DNA of 64,000 nt from a virus (IMGVR_UViG_3300031521_000024:1-64000); one strand, 5' to 3'. Numbered from the stretch's first letter, positions 1 through 7,280 are shown. Numbers and translations are program-made. Notes: a model not told the origin generated them from the letters alone.

Positions 1-2
1 CT

Positions 3-110
3 TTTATATTTATAATTTTAATTATATTTAATAAAGAATATTTCTGGGATAAATTATGGATAGGATTGATTGACTGGTTAGAGAAATATAATGCATTTCC
101 TAAATATTAA
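3..110 (+). CDS. C-terminal end of a membrane protein (partial)
   Basis: An open frame enters from the left edge and ends with TAA at 108-110. The visible 35 residues begin with an isoleucine/phenylalanine-rich stretch typical of a membrane segment and end in a polar tail (LEKYNAFPKY). The start lies outside the window. The next gene follows after 6 nt in the same direction, so they are probably co-transcribed. Function not recognisable. Confidence 0.55.
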   Translation, partial: FIFIILIIFNKEYFWDKLWIGLIDWLEKYNAFPKY

Positions 111-116
111 ATAGAT

Positions 117-362
117 ATGAACAAATTTAAGATAATTAAACAAGTTCATACATACCAACATAGTAAAACATATTTTGTTGTATATAAGAAAAATCTAATT
201 GGTTGGATGCCAGCAAAATTGTATTATACTAATTTTAAACATGACTATAACTCATTCTTTGAAGCTGAGATGTCAATATTTGATCATTTTAAATCTAAGC
301 AAGGAGGTATAATATCAATTGATGTTAATATTTATACATATTCTCCATTTAGTTTATCATAA
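117..362 (+). CDS. Hypothetical protein, 81 aa
   Basis: Begins at ATG 117 just after the preceding stop and ends with TAA at 360-362. It is a lysine- and aromatic-rich small soluble protein with no motif I recognise and no signal peptide or membrane segment. It is followed 19 nt later by another small gene, as in a polycistronic phage early region. Confidence 0.65.
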   Translation: MNKFKIIKQVHTYQHSKTYFVVYKKNLIGWMPAKLYYTNFKHDYNSFFEAEMSIFDHFKSKQGGIISIDVNIYTYSPFSLS

Positions 363-381
363 CTTTAAAAATAATATAAAA

Positions 382-672
382 ATGAAAGATAATAGATTAG
401 TAAGAATTGAAACCGTAACAAAACAAATTGAAGTTGATTTAACATATCATGAAATAAAAAAATTATTAATTGAAAAATCTCCAACTGAAATATTTGTGGT
501 AACATATAGTAGTTCTAAACCAAGTATAATTATTACTAAGCCAATTTTAGAAGGTGATACAGAAATATTTATGAGGTATGAATCACGTCAAAATAAAAAT
601 GAGTACTCCACAACATGGATAGATTTTTATAATATATTAAAAAAATATGGATTGTCAAATATTAGATTTTGA
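382..672 (+). CDS. Hypothetical protein, 96 aa
   Basis: The frame is open from 319, but the ATG at 382 (MKDNRLVRIE) avoids a 44-nt overlap with the upstream gene and is preceded by an A-rich stretch, so I choose it. The product is a mixed-charge soluble protein with alternating hydrophobic beta-like segments. No family recognised. A promoter-like sequence follows the gene. Confidence 0.7.
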   Translation: MKDNRLVRIETVTKQIEVDLTYHEIKKLLIEKSPTEIFVVTYSSSKPSIIITKPILEGDTEIFMRYESRQNKNEYSTTWIDFYNILKKYGLSNIRF

Positions 673-737
673 TGTTAAATATGAATAAAAATATTAATAT
701 ATAAAATACTATACTATGTTATATTGATATTTTATTG

Positions 738-745
738 TATCTTTG
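738..745 (+). promoter_or_regulatory. Bacteroidetes-type promoter, -7 element
   Basis: TATCTTTG matches the Bacteroidetes -7 consensus TAnnTTTG, 38 nt before the start at 783. The -33 position is only weakly TTTG-like. It would begin the transcript of the anchored protein at 783 and the small genes after it. Confidence 0.6.
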
Positions 746-782
746 TAAAATGAATATTAAATAAAAAAAATAAAAATATATT

Positions 783-1274
783 ATGAAAAACGAGGATTAT
801 TATGATTATAAACAAAGCAGAACTTTATCATCATTTAAACACGCTTTAATTGTTATAGGGATTGCTTTCATTTCATTTATTTCATTTGAAATTGGAACTA
901 AAGTTAGTCAAAATAATGAAACTGATTATTATTCAAATTTACTTAATATGGATGATGAATTAGTACAAACTATTGAAGTTGGACAAATTTGGAGTTATAA
1001 TCCATATAAAAATGATCCATTTAAACCTGATGTACAAATTCACAAAAAAGTTATAGGAGTTAAAGGCAATTACGTTTTATTTATAGAATCATATAATGAT
1101 ACAATTCTTGATAATGATACTACAAGTGAAGATAAATCATATTTTCTAATTGGTTCTGAATTATTAAATAATAAAGTAAATAATGAGTTTAATCTTAAAT
1201 ATATGACAGTAGATAAAAATACATATGAATACAAATTCAAAACAGATTTTGTGAGTTTTGATGAGAAAAAATAA
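783..1274 (+). CDS. Membrane-anchored hypothetical protein, 163 aa
   Basis: A short charged N-terminus is followed by one hydrophobic segment at about residues 21-39 (HALIVIGIAFISFISFEIG), then a 120-residue polar domain containing V-G-Q-I-W-S-Y. The arrangement is that of a signal-anchored protein with its domain outside the cytoplasm or facing the periplasm. It starts after its own promoter and leads a run of small genes, two of them membrane proteins. Family not recognised. Confidence 0.75.
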   Translation: MKNEDYYDYKQSRTLSSFKHALIVIGIAFISFISFEIGTKVSQNNETDYYSNLLNMDDELVQTIEVGQIWSYNPYKNDPFKPDVQIHKKVIGVKGNYVLFIESYNDTILDNDTTSEDKSYFLIGSELLNNKVNNEFNLKYMTVDKNTYEYKFKTDFVSFDEKK

Positions 1275-1283
1275 AAATAAAGT

Positions 1284-1457
1284 ATGAGAAAAATTATATT
1301 TATTAAAATATTTATATTCATTATATTATTTGGTGTTTTAGGATATCTAATTTCTTATCCATATGATATTAAATTACAACTGGTGCTTATTTCGATATTA
1401 TTTTTGATATATTTAAAATTTTCGTTATATAAAGATAAAAAAGATAGAGAAAAATAA
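1284..1457 (+). CDS. Small membrane protein, 57 aa
   Basis: ATG 1284 to TAA 1455-1457. The product has two hydrophobic segments (about residues 4-24 and 31-46) and a lysine-rich C-terminal tail (KDKKDREK). It sits 9 nt after the upstream anchored protein and 5 nt before another two-segment membrane protein of nearly equal length and similar design, so the two are probably diverged duplicates. Confidence 0.6.
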   Translation: MRKIIFIKIFIFIILFGVLGYLISYPYDIKLQLVLISILFLIYLKFSLYKDKKDREK

Positions 1458-1462
1458 AAATT

Positions 1463-1639
1463 ATGAGAACATTAATGTATTTTATTCTATTTATGATAAT
1501 ATCAATAACTTGGTTATTTTTTTATATATTATATTTTCTACCAGATGATAAATTACATATTGTATTATCAGGTTGTGCATTTTTTGTATATTTAGGATTT
1601 TTTGTATACTCAGATATAAAATCAAGAAAAAAACAATAA
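1463..1639 (+). CDS. Small membrane protein, 58 aa
   Basis: ATG 1463 to TAA 1637-1639. Two hydrophobic helices separated by a short polar turn (FLPDDKLHI) and a basic tail (DIKSRKKQ). It resembles the preceding 57-aa protein in length and layout, including the similar turn sequence (YPYDIKLQL), which points to tandem duplication. Likely inner-membrane; role unknown. Confidence 0.6.
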   Translation: MRTLMYFILFMIISITWLFFYILYFLPDDKLHIVLSGCAFFVYLGFFVYSDIKSRKKQ

Positions 1640-1647
1640 AAATTAAA

Positions 1648-1947
1648 ATGAAAAAATATAGTAGGATAGAAGATATTTTAATATTTCAATGGAAAGGTAA
1701 TTTTTCAATTGTTGATGATATAAATACTGCAGTAAAGTCATTTAATGACTCTTTTGAAAATAAAACAAAAGTTCATGCATCATTTGATGCTGATGAATGC
1801 TTAGTAATATCTAATTGTCATGATTATGGTACATTAAGTCTTATTGTTGAGAATAATAATTATGTCATATTCGATTCAACTGATAAACAAACTCCATTGA
1901 ATTCATACAGTGAAAAAGAATTCAGCAATAAATTTATTTTAATATAA
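1648..1947 (+). CDS. Hypothetical protein, 99 aa
   Basis: The frame is open from 1573, but ATG 1648 (MKKYSRIEDI) lies just after the previous stop at 1639 and is preferred. The product is soluble, mixed alpha/beta, with cysteines at DADECLVISNC. Its last residues are followed without a gap by the next ATG at 1947 (one-base overlap of stop and start), which suggests translational coupling. No family recognised. Confidence 0.65.
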   Translation: MKKYSRIEDILIFQWKGNFSIVDDINTAVKSFNDSFENKTKVHASFDADECLVISNCHDYGTLSLIVENNNYVIFDSTDKQTPLNSYSEKEFSNKFILI

Positions 1948-2123
1948 TGAAAAGAGTAGAAGTTGATTGTGTTTTTAAGTTAATAATTGATATTGATGAT
2001 AATAAAAATGTTGAAGATATAGTAGACTCAATTGAAATTAGTGAGTTTGATATAGATGAAAATGCTAGTGTTATAGCATGTAATATAACTAATAGGGAAA
2101 TCATTAATTTTATTATTAAATGA
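1947..2123 (+). CDS. Hypothetical acidic protein, 58 aa
   Basis: ATG 1947 to TGA 2121-2123. The protein is strongly acidic with a central I-D-I-D-D-N-K stretch. Its stop overlaps the start of the metallophosphatase (ATGA at 2120), so the two are translationally coupled. No motif recognised. Confidence 0.6.
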   Translation: MKRVEVDCVFKLIIDIDDNKNVEDIVDSIEISEFDIDENASVIACNITNREIINFIIK

Positions 2124-2821
2124 GAATATTAAGTATAGGAGATGTTCACGGATTTGATTCATGGAAATATTTTGTAAAAGATATTTCACAATATGATAAA
2201 ATTGTATTTGTTGGAGATTATGTAGATGAATATCATCTTAGTAATATTATAATATTAAATAATTTATTAGAGATAATAGAATTTAAGAAAAAATATCCAG
2301 ATAAAGTAGTTTTATTATTAGGTAATCATGATTATCAATATGCTATACTTCCTCCAGAAATGCCTTTATTGTGTCATTGTACTGGATATAGATCAGAAAT
2401 GCATTTCGATTTATATGAGATATTTCACTATAATTTAGAGTTGTTTAGAATGTCTTATCAATATGAAAATTATATTTGGACTCATGCAGGTATTCATCGT
2501 GGTTGGTATGAACATTTTTTAGTGGAATTCAAAAAAATATCTGATTTTGAAGGTACTATATCAGAAAAATTAAATTTGGCATTTGAATTTGAATTGAATT
2601 GCTTAGTTGATTGTGGATTCAAAAGAAACGGTCATAAGAAAATTGGAGGTCCATTATGGGCAGATAAAACTGAAACATGGACTAAACCATTGAAAAATTA
2701 TCATCAGATTTGTGGACATACGCATACAGATAAAATAGTACAGCATGAAATACCAATGCATAATTCATCTGTTACCTATATTGATTCATTACCAGAATAT
2801 TGTCACATTTTAAATATTTAA
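2120..2821 (+). CDS. Calcineurin-like metallophosphatase
   Basis: A 233-residue protein with all metal-ligand motifs of the PP1/PP2A/lambda-phosphatase superfamily in order: GDVHG (residues 7-11), GDYVDEY (32-38), GNHD (68-71), THAG (121-124) and GHTH near residue 200. Such phage enzymes remove phosphate from proteins, nucleotides or nucleic-acid ends using two metal ions; the substrate cannot be told from sequence. The start overlaps the preceding stop by ATGA. The length is normal for a single-domain enzyme and no active-site residue is missing. Confidence 0.93.
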   Translation: MRILSIGDVHGFDSWKYFVKDISQYDKIVFVGDYVDEYHLSNIIILNNLLEIIEFKKKYPDKVVLLLGNHDYQYAILPPEMPLLCHCTGYRSEMHFDLYEIFHYNLELFRMSYQYENYIWTHAGIHRGWYEHFLVEFKKISDFEGTISEKLNLAFEFELNCLVDCGFKRNGHKKIGGPLWADKTETWTKPLKNYHQICGHTHTDKIVQHEIPMHNSSVTYIDSLPEYCHILNI

Positions 2822-2825
2822 AAAT

Positions 2826-3026
2826 ATGAAAATTAAAATATTTGACGAACCATATAATGAAAGTGAAGAACTTGAACTATCAATAAATAATTGGCTAAAA
2901 GATAATAATATATCAGTTGTATTTTTTAATACTACATTAAAAGTTGATTATTTAGTATATTCTATTATTTATTATGATAAGAAAGAATTAAGAAAAATAA
3001 AAATTGATAAAATTAATGAATTATGA
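2826..3026 (+). CDS. Small protein, Cse60-like
   Basis: 66 residues beginning MKIKIFDEPYNESEELE, then a helix ending in NWLKDN and a beta segment (YLVYSIIYY). The FDE-x-x-x-x-x-x-L-E...N-x-W/F-L pattern and size recall the Cse60-like family of small proteins found in Bacillus and phages; this is resemblance by eye only. The C-terminus (ELRKIKIDKINEL) fits the basic RRKKLxKL-type tail seen in about ten small proteins of this window. It overlaps the next gene by ATGA. Confidence 0.6.
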   Translation: MKIKIFDEPYNESEELELSINNWLKDNNISVVFFNTTLKVDYLVYSIIYYDKKELRKIKIDKINEL

Positions 3027-3220
3027 AAAACGAAAGATTACTTGAGTTCTATATGTTAGGATTCAAAAATGAAATGGATTATTGTAATGTACCAAATAAT
3101 GAAATGCTACAAACAGCATACTTAATAGGAAATAAGCATTCAGCAGCAGGAGATTCATTAGAATCAACTAAATATTTGACTGATGATATTATCAAATTTT
3201 TAATAGATAAAGACATTTAA
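3023..3220 (+). CDS. Hypothetical protein, 65 aa
   Basis: Start overlaps the upstream stop (ATGA). Mostly helical, acidic, with the segment LLEFYMLGFKNEMDYC and an alanine/glycine-rich middle. It is the last gene before a 315-nt non-coding stretch with a long palindrome and a tRNA. No family recognised. Confidence 0.65.
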   Translation: MKNERLLEFYMLGFKNEMDYCNVPNNEMLQTAYLIGNKHSAAGDSLESTKYLTDDIIKFLIDKDI

Positions 3221-3250
3221 AATACTCATTATAAATGATATATGAATTAT

Positions 3251-3274
3251 ATTTGCAATTTGCAAATTGCAAAT
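3251..3274. repeat. 24-bp perfect palindrome
   Basis: ATTTGCAATTTG followed directly by its own reverse complement CAAATTGCAAAT, with no loop, and the internal unit TTTGCAA/TTGCAAA repeated inside it. It starts 31 nt after the stop of the 65-aa gene and before the tRNA leader. There is no T-run typical of a terminator. It could be a protein-binding site or cruciform. Confidence 0.7.
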
Positions 3275-3535
3275 TTTAAATATTTATATATAATGTATGA
3301 TTGAAAATTATTAATTTAATTTTTAATTAATTAAGTAAGAGACACTTAACGATTTATCATTTACGTAAAAAATGATACTGATTGTACAACAGTTTATTTC
3401 GTACTATATGGAATAGGAATAACCAATTCTCTCCATTTTTAGGTGACTTTTTTTATTCAGTAAGATGATTAAGTTGTTTTTTCAAAGTAAATAAAACATC
3501 GGTTACATCCATTCATCGTAGTCTCAGGTGGAGAT
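3275..3535 (+). other. Structured non-coding leader before tRNA
   Basis: No open frame. It contains an 8-bp hairpin at 3355-3377 (TATCATTT/AAATGATA) and further short inverted segments, then runs straight into the tRNA at 3536. The base composition of its second half is less AT-extreme than the surroundings, as in the RNA region at 42 kb. It may be a leader removed from the tRNA precursor or a separate ncRNA; no known family recognised. Confidence 0.4.
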
Positions 3536-3634
3536 AGTTAGGTGGCGAAATGGTCAGACGTTTAGGTAAAAGTCCTATTAGTGAGGTAGCTCAGAGATTA
3601 ATCTCTTGTGCGGGTTCGAGTCCCGCCCTAACTA
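3536..3634 (+). tRNA. tRNA, class II (Leu-like), unusual anticodon region
   Basis: Seven-pair acceptor AGTTAGG/CCTAACT (3536-3542 with 3627-3633), D arm with GG (GCG-AAATGGTCAGA-CGT, leucine-like), and a perfect T arm with loop TTCGAGT and stem GCGGG/CCCGC. Between anticodon and T arms lie two hairpins, TGAG-GTAG-CTCA and GAGA-TTAA-TCTC, where class II tRNAs have one. The best anticodon hairpin (TAGG-TAAAAGT-CCTA) lacks the invariant U33, so I assign no codon. At 99 nt it is longer than usual for tRNA-Leu. A tRNA identity is secure; decoding ability is doubtful. Confidence 0.8.
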
Positions 3635-3655
3635 CAGTTTTAAAATATTATTGGT

Positions 3656-3970
3656 ATGATTAATGATTCAGTTTTATATAATATAAAAGTTTATAATAAT
3701 AATATATTTTCTGGTTATGTCAAAATGTATAGATATTATAATGGTAAATATAGGTTTGAAATCACAAAAAATATTATTAAATCATTACAATATAAATGGG
3801 AATTAGAATCTAAAAAAACCATAGACAAATTAACTAATGATAGAGATAGATTACTAGAAATAGGTGTTTATACATTTGAATCATCAGAAGTAACAAATCA
3901 AGATATTAGAAGATCAAAATTAGATATATTAAAAAGAGTGAAAATACGTAAAGGTATTTTCAAAAAATAA
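3656..3970 (+). CDS. Hypothetical protein, 104 aa
   Basis: Lies between two tRNA-type genes on the same strand. N-terminal half is beta-rich and tyrosine-rich; C-terminal half is helical and very basic (RRSKLDILKRVKIRKGIFKK), a tail suited to nucleic-acid binding. It stops 1 nt before the next tRNA-like gene. No family recognised. A reading frame on the opposite strand here has no support. Confidence 0.65.
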   Translation: MINDSVLYNIKVYNNNIFSGYVKMYRYYNGKYRFEITKNIIKSLQYKWELESKKTIDKLTNDRDRLLEIGVYTFESSEVTNQDIRRSKLDILKRVKIRKGIFKK

Positions 3971-3971
3971 T

Positions 3972-4046
3972 TGGAACACTGGATGTTGAGCCACAAAAGC
4001 ATCAATGTAATATTGATCAATTTAGGTTCGATTCCTAAGATTCCAC
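3972..4046 (+). tRNA. tRNA-like gene with weak anticodon arm
   Basis: A canonical T arm (TTAGG-TTCGATT-CCTAA at 4022-4038) is followed by GATTCCA. The 5' partner TGGAACA at 3972 pairs at only five of seven positions (TGGAA/TTCCA). A TGG/CCA arm stands in the D position and ATCAAT-GTAAT-ATTGAT forms a strong variable-arm hairpin. The segment between, CACAAAA, would be the anticodon loop but has A where U33 should be. Either degenerate or a tRNA mimic. Confidence 0.55.
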
Positions 4047-4066
4047 TAAAATAAAAATTATTAATT

Positions 4067-4152
4067 GAAGAAAGTAAGTTAACTGGTAAACTAATAGCCA
4101 AAAAAGCGTGTAAATATACATTTTGATGCTGGTTCGATTCCAGCCTTTCTTC
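4067..4152 (+). tRNA. tRNA-like gene, class II, G-1:C73-like end
   Basis: Acceptor AAGAAAG/CTTTCTT (4068-4074 with 4145-4151) extended by G4067:C4152, D arm AGTT-AACTGGTA-AACT, and T arm GCTGG-TTCGATT-CCAGC are all canonical, and CCA follows at 4152-4154. A hairpin GTGTA-AATA-TACAT takes the variable-arm place. The anticodon stem has only two clear pairs around CAAAAAA, again without U33. Amino-acid identity cannot be assigned. It pairs well enough elsewhere to be recognised by tRNA-binding enzymes. Confidence 0.7.
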
Positions 4153-4168
4153 CATATAAATTAAAAAT

Positions 4169-4330
4169 ATGAAACCCCACAAACAAAAAAATAACAGATT
4201 ATTTAAATTTGTATTTGAAGACTATACAGATATTAGAATTGTATATACATTGCAAGGTTATAGATATGTGAGAATATTAGGATATTTATATTTAAGAATA
4301 GGTAAGCACGGAGGTTACTATGCAAAATAA
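4169..4330 (+). CDS. Small basic protein, 53 aa
   Basis: ATG 4169 to TAA 4328-4330, beginning MKPHKQKNNRLFKF and ending in IGKHGGYYAK. Strongly basic and aromatic, with a beta-like centre (IRIVYTLQGYRYVRILGYLYLRI). It sits directly after the tRNA-like genes and before another gene in the same direction. Short length keeps confidence moderate. Function unknown. Confidence 0.5.
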   Translation: MKPHKQKNNRLFKFVFEDYTDIRIVYTLQGYRYVRILGYLYLRIGKHGGYYAK

Positions 4331-4343
4331 TAAAATAATAAAA

Positions 4344-4622
4344 ATGGAAACAGAAGAGTTAGATTTTAGTGATTTTTTTGATATTCAAAATCAAAAAATT
4401 GAAGAATACACAGAAGAAGATGCAATTTTAGAAAGAACAATTATGCTTGATCTTTGTTGCACATGTAAGCAATTTAAACATTGTTTTGCCTCTGCTGGTA
4501 TATGCTTATTGGATAATATATCAGATTCTAATATAACTAGGTTTGTTGATTATGACGGTCCTAAGTGTAATAAATGGGATGTTTGTGATGAAGAAAAAGA
4601 TTTTTTTGAATCTTTAAAATAA
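4344..4622 (+). CDS. Cysteine-rich acidic protein, 92 aa
   Basis: The frame is open from ATG 4320, which would overlap the preceding gene; ATG 4344 (METEELDFSD) follows that stop and is preferred. The second half has six cysteines in LCCTCKQFKHC, GIC and KCNKWDVC, which look like zinc ligands. The N-terminal 30 residues are very acidic. A small zinc protein of unknown role. Confidence 0.65.
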   Translation: METEELDFSDFFDIQNQKIEEYTEEDAILERTIMLDLCCTCKQFKHCFASAGICLLDNISDSNITRFVDYDGPKCNKWDVCDEEKDFFESLK

Positions 4623-4644
4623 TACTGAAATATTTAATTTTTTA

Positions 4645-4676
4645 TTTGGTTAATCCATAATATAGTTGTATCTTTG
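4645..4676 (+). promoter_or_regulatory. Bacteroidetes-type promoter, full match
   Basis: TTTG at 4645-4648 and TATCTTTG at 4669-4676 with exactly 20 nt between. This is the Bacteroidetes sigma-70 arrangement. It lies 41 nt before the start at 4718 and begins the run of small genes to about 8.7 kb. Confidence 0.85.
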
Positions 4677-4717
4677 CATCTATATTATGGATTTATTATT
4701 TTTAAAAATTAAAAATT

Positions 4718-5140
4718 ATGAAATATAGACTTCAGACATGGAAATTGACAGTGGAAGGTGAATATTTGACAGATGAAGAAGCAATATTAGATTTGTCAGA
4801 TAAATATTTGAGATGTTCAAAATGTGACTTACCTGGAGAATCTTTATCAGAATTATTATCTAAAGATTTAAATATTATTCATGGAAATTCTCCTACTGCT
4901 GAAAAACTTTTGACTAATATAGAAAAAGTCAATTTTGGTGTCTCTGAAAATAAAACACCAAAATTAATTACTGATATAGCGAAATCTGTTTGGTTATTTA
5001 CAGAAGAAATTATGTACAATAGACCTCAATGGGTAGAAAAACACCATGTTATTATATATCCATTCAAAACTGAACATTGGTGGGATGCTCCTTCTGATTT
5101 TACATATAATGTCGCTGCTAAATATAAAATATTAGATTAG
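4718..5140 (+). CDS. Hypothetical protein, 140 aa
   Basis: First gene after a full promoter. It contains a CSKC pair near residues 33-36 and tryptophan-rich segments in the C-terminal third (QWVEKHHVIIY, TEHWWDAPSDF). Soluble, mixed alpha/beta. No family recognised; the start is fixed by the promoter distance and the lack of an upstream in-frame ATG. Confidence 0.75.
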   Translation: MKYRLQTWKLTVEGEYLTDEEAILDLSDKYLRCSKCDLPGESLSELLSKDLNIIHGNSPTAEKLLTNIEKVNFGVSENKTPKLITDIAKSVWLFTEEIMYNRPQWVEKHHVIIYPFKTEHWWDAPSDFTYNVAAKYKILD

Positions 5141-5196
5141 TTTTTATTTATAACACATAATTAATTATCAATTATCAATTTAAAAAATATATAATC

Positions 5197-5457
5197 ATGA
5201 ATTTCTTTAAAAAACTCTTCACAAAAAGTAAATACAAAACTGTTTATTCTGTCTCCTGCAGAGTTAATTTAGGTAATATGTGGGGTAAATCAGAAAAAGT
5301 AGATGCTCATCTAATTCTTCAGTTCGATGAAGTTCATGAAGGTTATAGGTGTTATTTAACTGATGGTGAACACGAAAAGGAATATGATATTGCATTATTA
5401 GCTATTAATTGTCCAAATTCTATTCCAATATTAGAAAAATATAATATTCCGTATTAA
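5197..5457 (+). CDS. Hypothetical protein, 86 aa
   Basis: Begins with an amphipathic basic helix (MNFFKKLFTKSKYK) that could touch the membrane, followed by a beta-rich domain with regular hydrophobic spacing. 56 nt downstream of the previous gene and 6 nt before the next. No family recognised. Confidence 0.7.
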   Translation: MNFFKKLFTKSKYKTVYSVSCRVNLGNMWGKSEKVDAHLILQFDEVHEGYRCYLTDGEHEKEYDIALLAINCPNSIPILEKYNIPY

Positions 5458-5463
5458 TATTTT

Positions 5464-5706
5464 ATGAAACCAGGAGATAAGATTGTTTGTATATTGAATA
5501 TAAGAGGAGCATACGATCCTAGTCCAAGATTATACGTAGATAAAATATATACAGTAAAAAAATGTAACATTTCAGGATTATTTGGTCATACAAAATATTC
5601 TATTTATATTGAGGAACATCCTCAATACACATATTCAGAAGATTGTTTTATAACTAATATTGAATATAGAAAAAATAAGTTAAAGAAAATAATAAAAAAT
5701 AAATGA
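5464..5706 (+). CDS. Small SH3-like protein with basic C-terminal tail
   Basis: 80 residues starting MKPGDKIVCILN, with beta segments typical of a small barrel and a tail EYRKNKLKKIIKNK. It is clearly related in layout to the proteins at 14458 and 14675 (M-I-K-x-G-D-V at the start and EYRKxK near the end). The stop overlaps the next start (ATGA). The basic tail is shared with several other small genes in the window; its function is unknown. Confidence 0.75.
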   Translation: MKPGDKIVCILNIRGAYDPSPRLYVDKIYTVKKCNISGLFGHTKYSIYIEEHPQYTYSEDCFITNIEYRKNKLKKIIKNK

Positions 5707-5921
5707 AGAAGTTTTATTTAGATACAGAAAATGGTATTATTTGCGGCGTTTGCTCTGGACTATCAAAATATTTTAATGTTGATGTATTATTAATAAGAAT
5801 ATTGTTTATATTATTCTTTAATTATGTAATATTTCCATATATTTTAATAGCATTAGTAAGATCAAAAGATGAATCTAATGATAATAAAAACAATAACAAA
5901 CCAAATGAAAAATCAGCCTAA
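5703..5921 (+). CDS. PspC-domain membrane protein
   Basis: 72 residues with the PspC signature: a short N-terminal strand, then GIICGVCSGLSKYFNVD (the G-V-C-x-G-L-x-x-Y-F-x-V/I-D motif, about residues 12-27), then one long hydrophobic helix (LLIRILFILFFNYVIFPYIL) and a charged tail. PspC proteins sit in the inner membrane and in bacteria help sense envelope stress. A phage copy may dampen the host response to membrane damage during infection (inference). Start overlaps the upstream stop; its end is overlapped by the HAD gene. Confidence 0.85.
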   Translation: MKKFYLDTENGIICGVCSGLSKYFNVDVLLIRILFILFFNYVIFPYILIALVRSKDESNDNKNNNKPNEKSA

Positions 5922-6306
5922 AAATTTAAAAGTTTCCTTTGATTTTGATAGTACATTATCAAAAAATAATATTCAGGATTATGCTAAATCTTTGATAGAA
6001 AAAGGAATTGAAGTTCATATAGTTACTGATAGATTTGAAGATACTACTAAATGTGCATATACTAATGATTATTTATTTGAAGTAGTAAAAAAATTGGGTA
6101 TTGATAAAAAAAATATTCATTTTCTTAATATGGTAGATAAATATAAATTTTTCTTAGATAACCCAGATTTTATATGGCATTTAGATGATGATGATATTTC
6201 AATAGAATTAATTACTGATGAAACAAAAATAATGTGTGTATTTAATGATAAATCAGTTGAATGGGAAGATATTTGCAATTCTATATTAAAACTATATTTA
6301 AAATGA
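5905..6306 (+). CDS. HAD-superfamily hydrolase
   Basis: I choose ATG 5905 (MKNQPKNLKVSFDFDSTLS), giving 133 residues and a 17-nt overlap with the pspC-like gene; an earlier ATG at 5869 is possible. Motif I is F-D-F-D-S-T-L (nucleophile and acid/base aspartates). Motif II is V-T-D-R and the late acidic motif is H-L-D-D-D-D. Small soluble HAD phosphatases of this type act on nucleotides or sugar phosphates; the substrate is unknown. The stop overlaps the next start. Confidence 0.8.
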   Translation: MKNQPKNLKVSFDFDSTLSKNNIQDYAKSLIEKGIEVHIVTDRFEDTTKCAYTNDYLFEVVKKLGIDKKNIHFLNMVDKYKFFLDNPDFIWHLDDDDISIELITDETKIMCVFNDKSVEWEDICNSILKLYLK

Positions 6307-6518
6307 AAATAGTGAAAAAAATAAAAATATATTTCTATTTTTTTGTAATATTAACTATGTCATATCTTATAATTGATCTTTTATCATTATATTTAATAGG
6401 AGTTAATATTAAAATAGGTTATATTATATTTGATATTGTTGTTTTAATTTTTTGGATAGATATTTTATACAATTCTATCACAAATAAAGATGATAAAAGT
6501 AAAACAATAATAGATTAA
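6303..6518 (+). CDS. Small membrane protein, 71 aa
   Basis: ATG 6303 overlaps the HAD stop (ATGA), which fixes the start rather than the longer open frame from 6261. Two hydrophobic segments (about residues 9-32 and 38-58) and a lysine-rich tail. Inner-membrane; role unknown. Confidence 0.7.
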   Translation: MKIVKKIKIYFYFFVILTMSYLIIDLLSLYLIGVNIKIGYIIFDIVVLIFWIDILYNSITNKDDKSKTIID

Positions 6519-6530
6519 TAAGATATAATT

Positions 6531-6923
6531 ATGAAATATGAAACTTTAATATCAAGATACAAGAATTTAGGTTATGAACCAAAAGGACTGGATAATTATT
6601 TAGAAGTTGAATCAATTATTAAATGGCTTTTTGATAAATTTGACATTTATATCTGCACTCATTACTGTTCAATGGATTTTAAAGATGGTAATTTTAAAAA
6701 ATTTACTGGATATCAGATATCAAAAGTAAGGGCAAAAGGTTATCATGATATTACATATTATTGTAAAAAACATTTTACTAGTCCATTTGATGCTAAATTT
6801 GACGGACTTATACAATGTTATGGGGGTCTAAAATTCTCTCATTTTATATTAGGAAGAAAAATTAACGGAATTTATATAACAGATGATGAGGCTGAAAAAA
6901 TTGACAAATTAAATAAAAAATAA
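6531..6923 (+). CDS. Hypothetical protein, 130 aa
   Basis: Soluble protein with four cysteine/histidine-containing segments (YICTHYCSMDF, YCKKHF, IQCYGG) that might bind metal. It ends in a short lysine-rich helix (AEKIDKLNKK). No signal or membrane segment. 12 nt after the preceding gene, same operon. Family not recognised. Confidence 0.7.
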   Translation: MKYETLISRYKNLGYEPKGLDNYLEVESIIKWLFDKFDIYICTHYCSMDFKDGNFKKFTGYQISKVRAKGYHDITYYCKKHFTSPFDAKFDGLIQCYGGLKFSHFILGRKINGIYITDDEAEKIDKLNKK

Positions 6924-6930
6924 AAAGAAA

Positions 6931-7254
6931 ATGGAAATGGAAAAAGAATTAACAAAGTATGAATTAGAAGACCAATTAGTTAGAATTGAAGAAAAAGAAA
7001 AAGAACTGAAAGAAGAACTATTTTATAGAAAATATTCTGATTTGACATATTTTCAAATATGGAAAATTTGCAATAACTGGAAAAGTATCATAATTAACTG
7101 TATTGTTATTGATTTAATTTTTCTTTTATTGAATTATAAATTAATATTATGGTTTATGTTTATATTTCCTGCGTTGTTTTTTATAGCTTCTTTATCAAAT
7201 GCATTAGAAATTAAAAATAGGATTATTTACATTAAAAAGAAAAGAACAAATTAA
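6931..7254 (+). CDS. Coiled-coil membrane protein, 107 aa
   Basis: Residues 1-35 form a strongly charged coiled coil rich in E and K. Two hydrophobic helices follow (about 55-72 and 73-92), then a basic tail (YIKKKRTN). The topology suggests an inner-membrane hairpin with both ends in the cytoplasm. Three tandem copies of an AAATTAAAAT-type unit separate it from the next gene. Confidence 0.7.
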   Translation: MEMEKELTKYELEDQLVRIEEKEKELKEELFYRKYSDLTYFQIWKICNNWKSIIINCIVIDLIFLLLNYKLILWFMFIFPALFFIASLSNALEIKNRIIYIKKKRTN

Positions 7255-7280
7255 AATAAATTAAAATAAATTAAAATAAA

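Noticed and set aside
3251-3274. Intrinsic terminator or replication origin at the palindrome
   Set aside because: No T-run, no loop, and no iterons or replication gene nearby.
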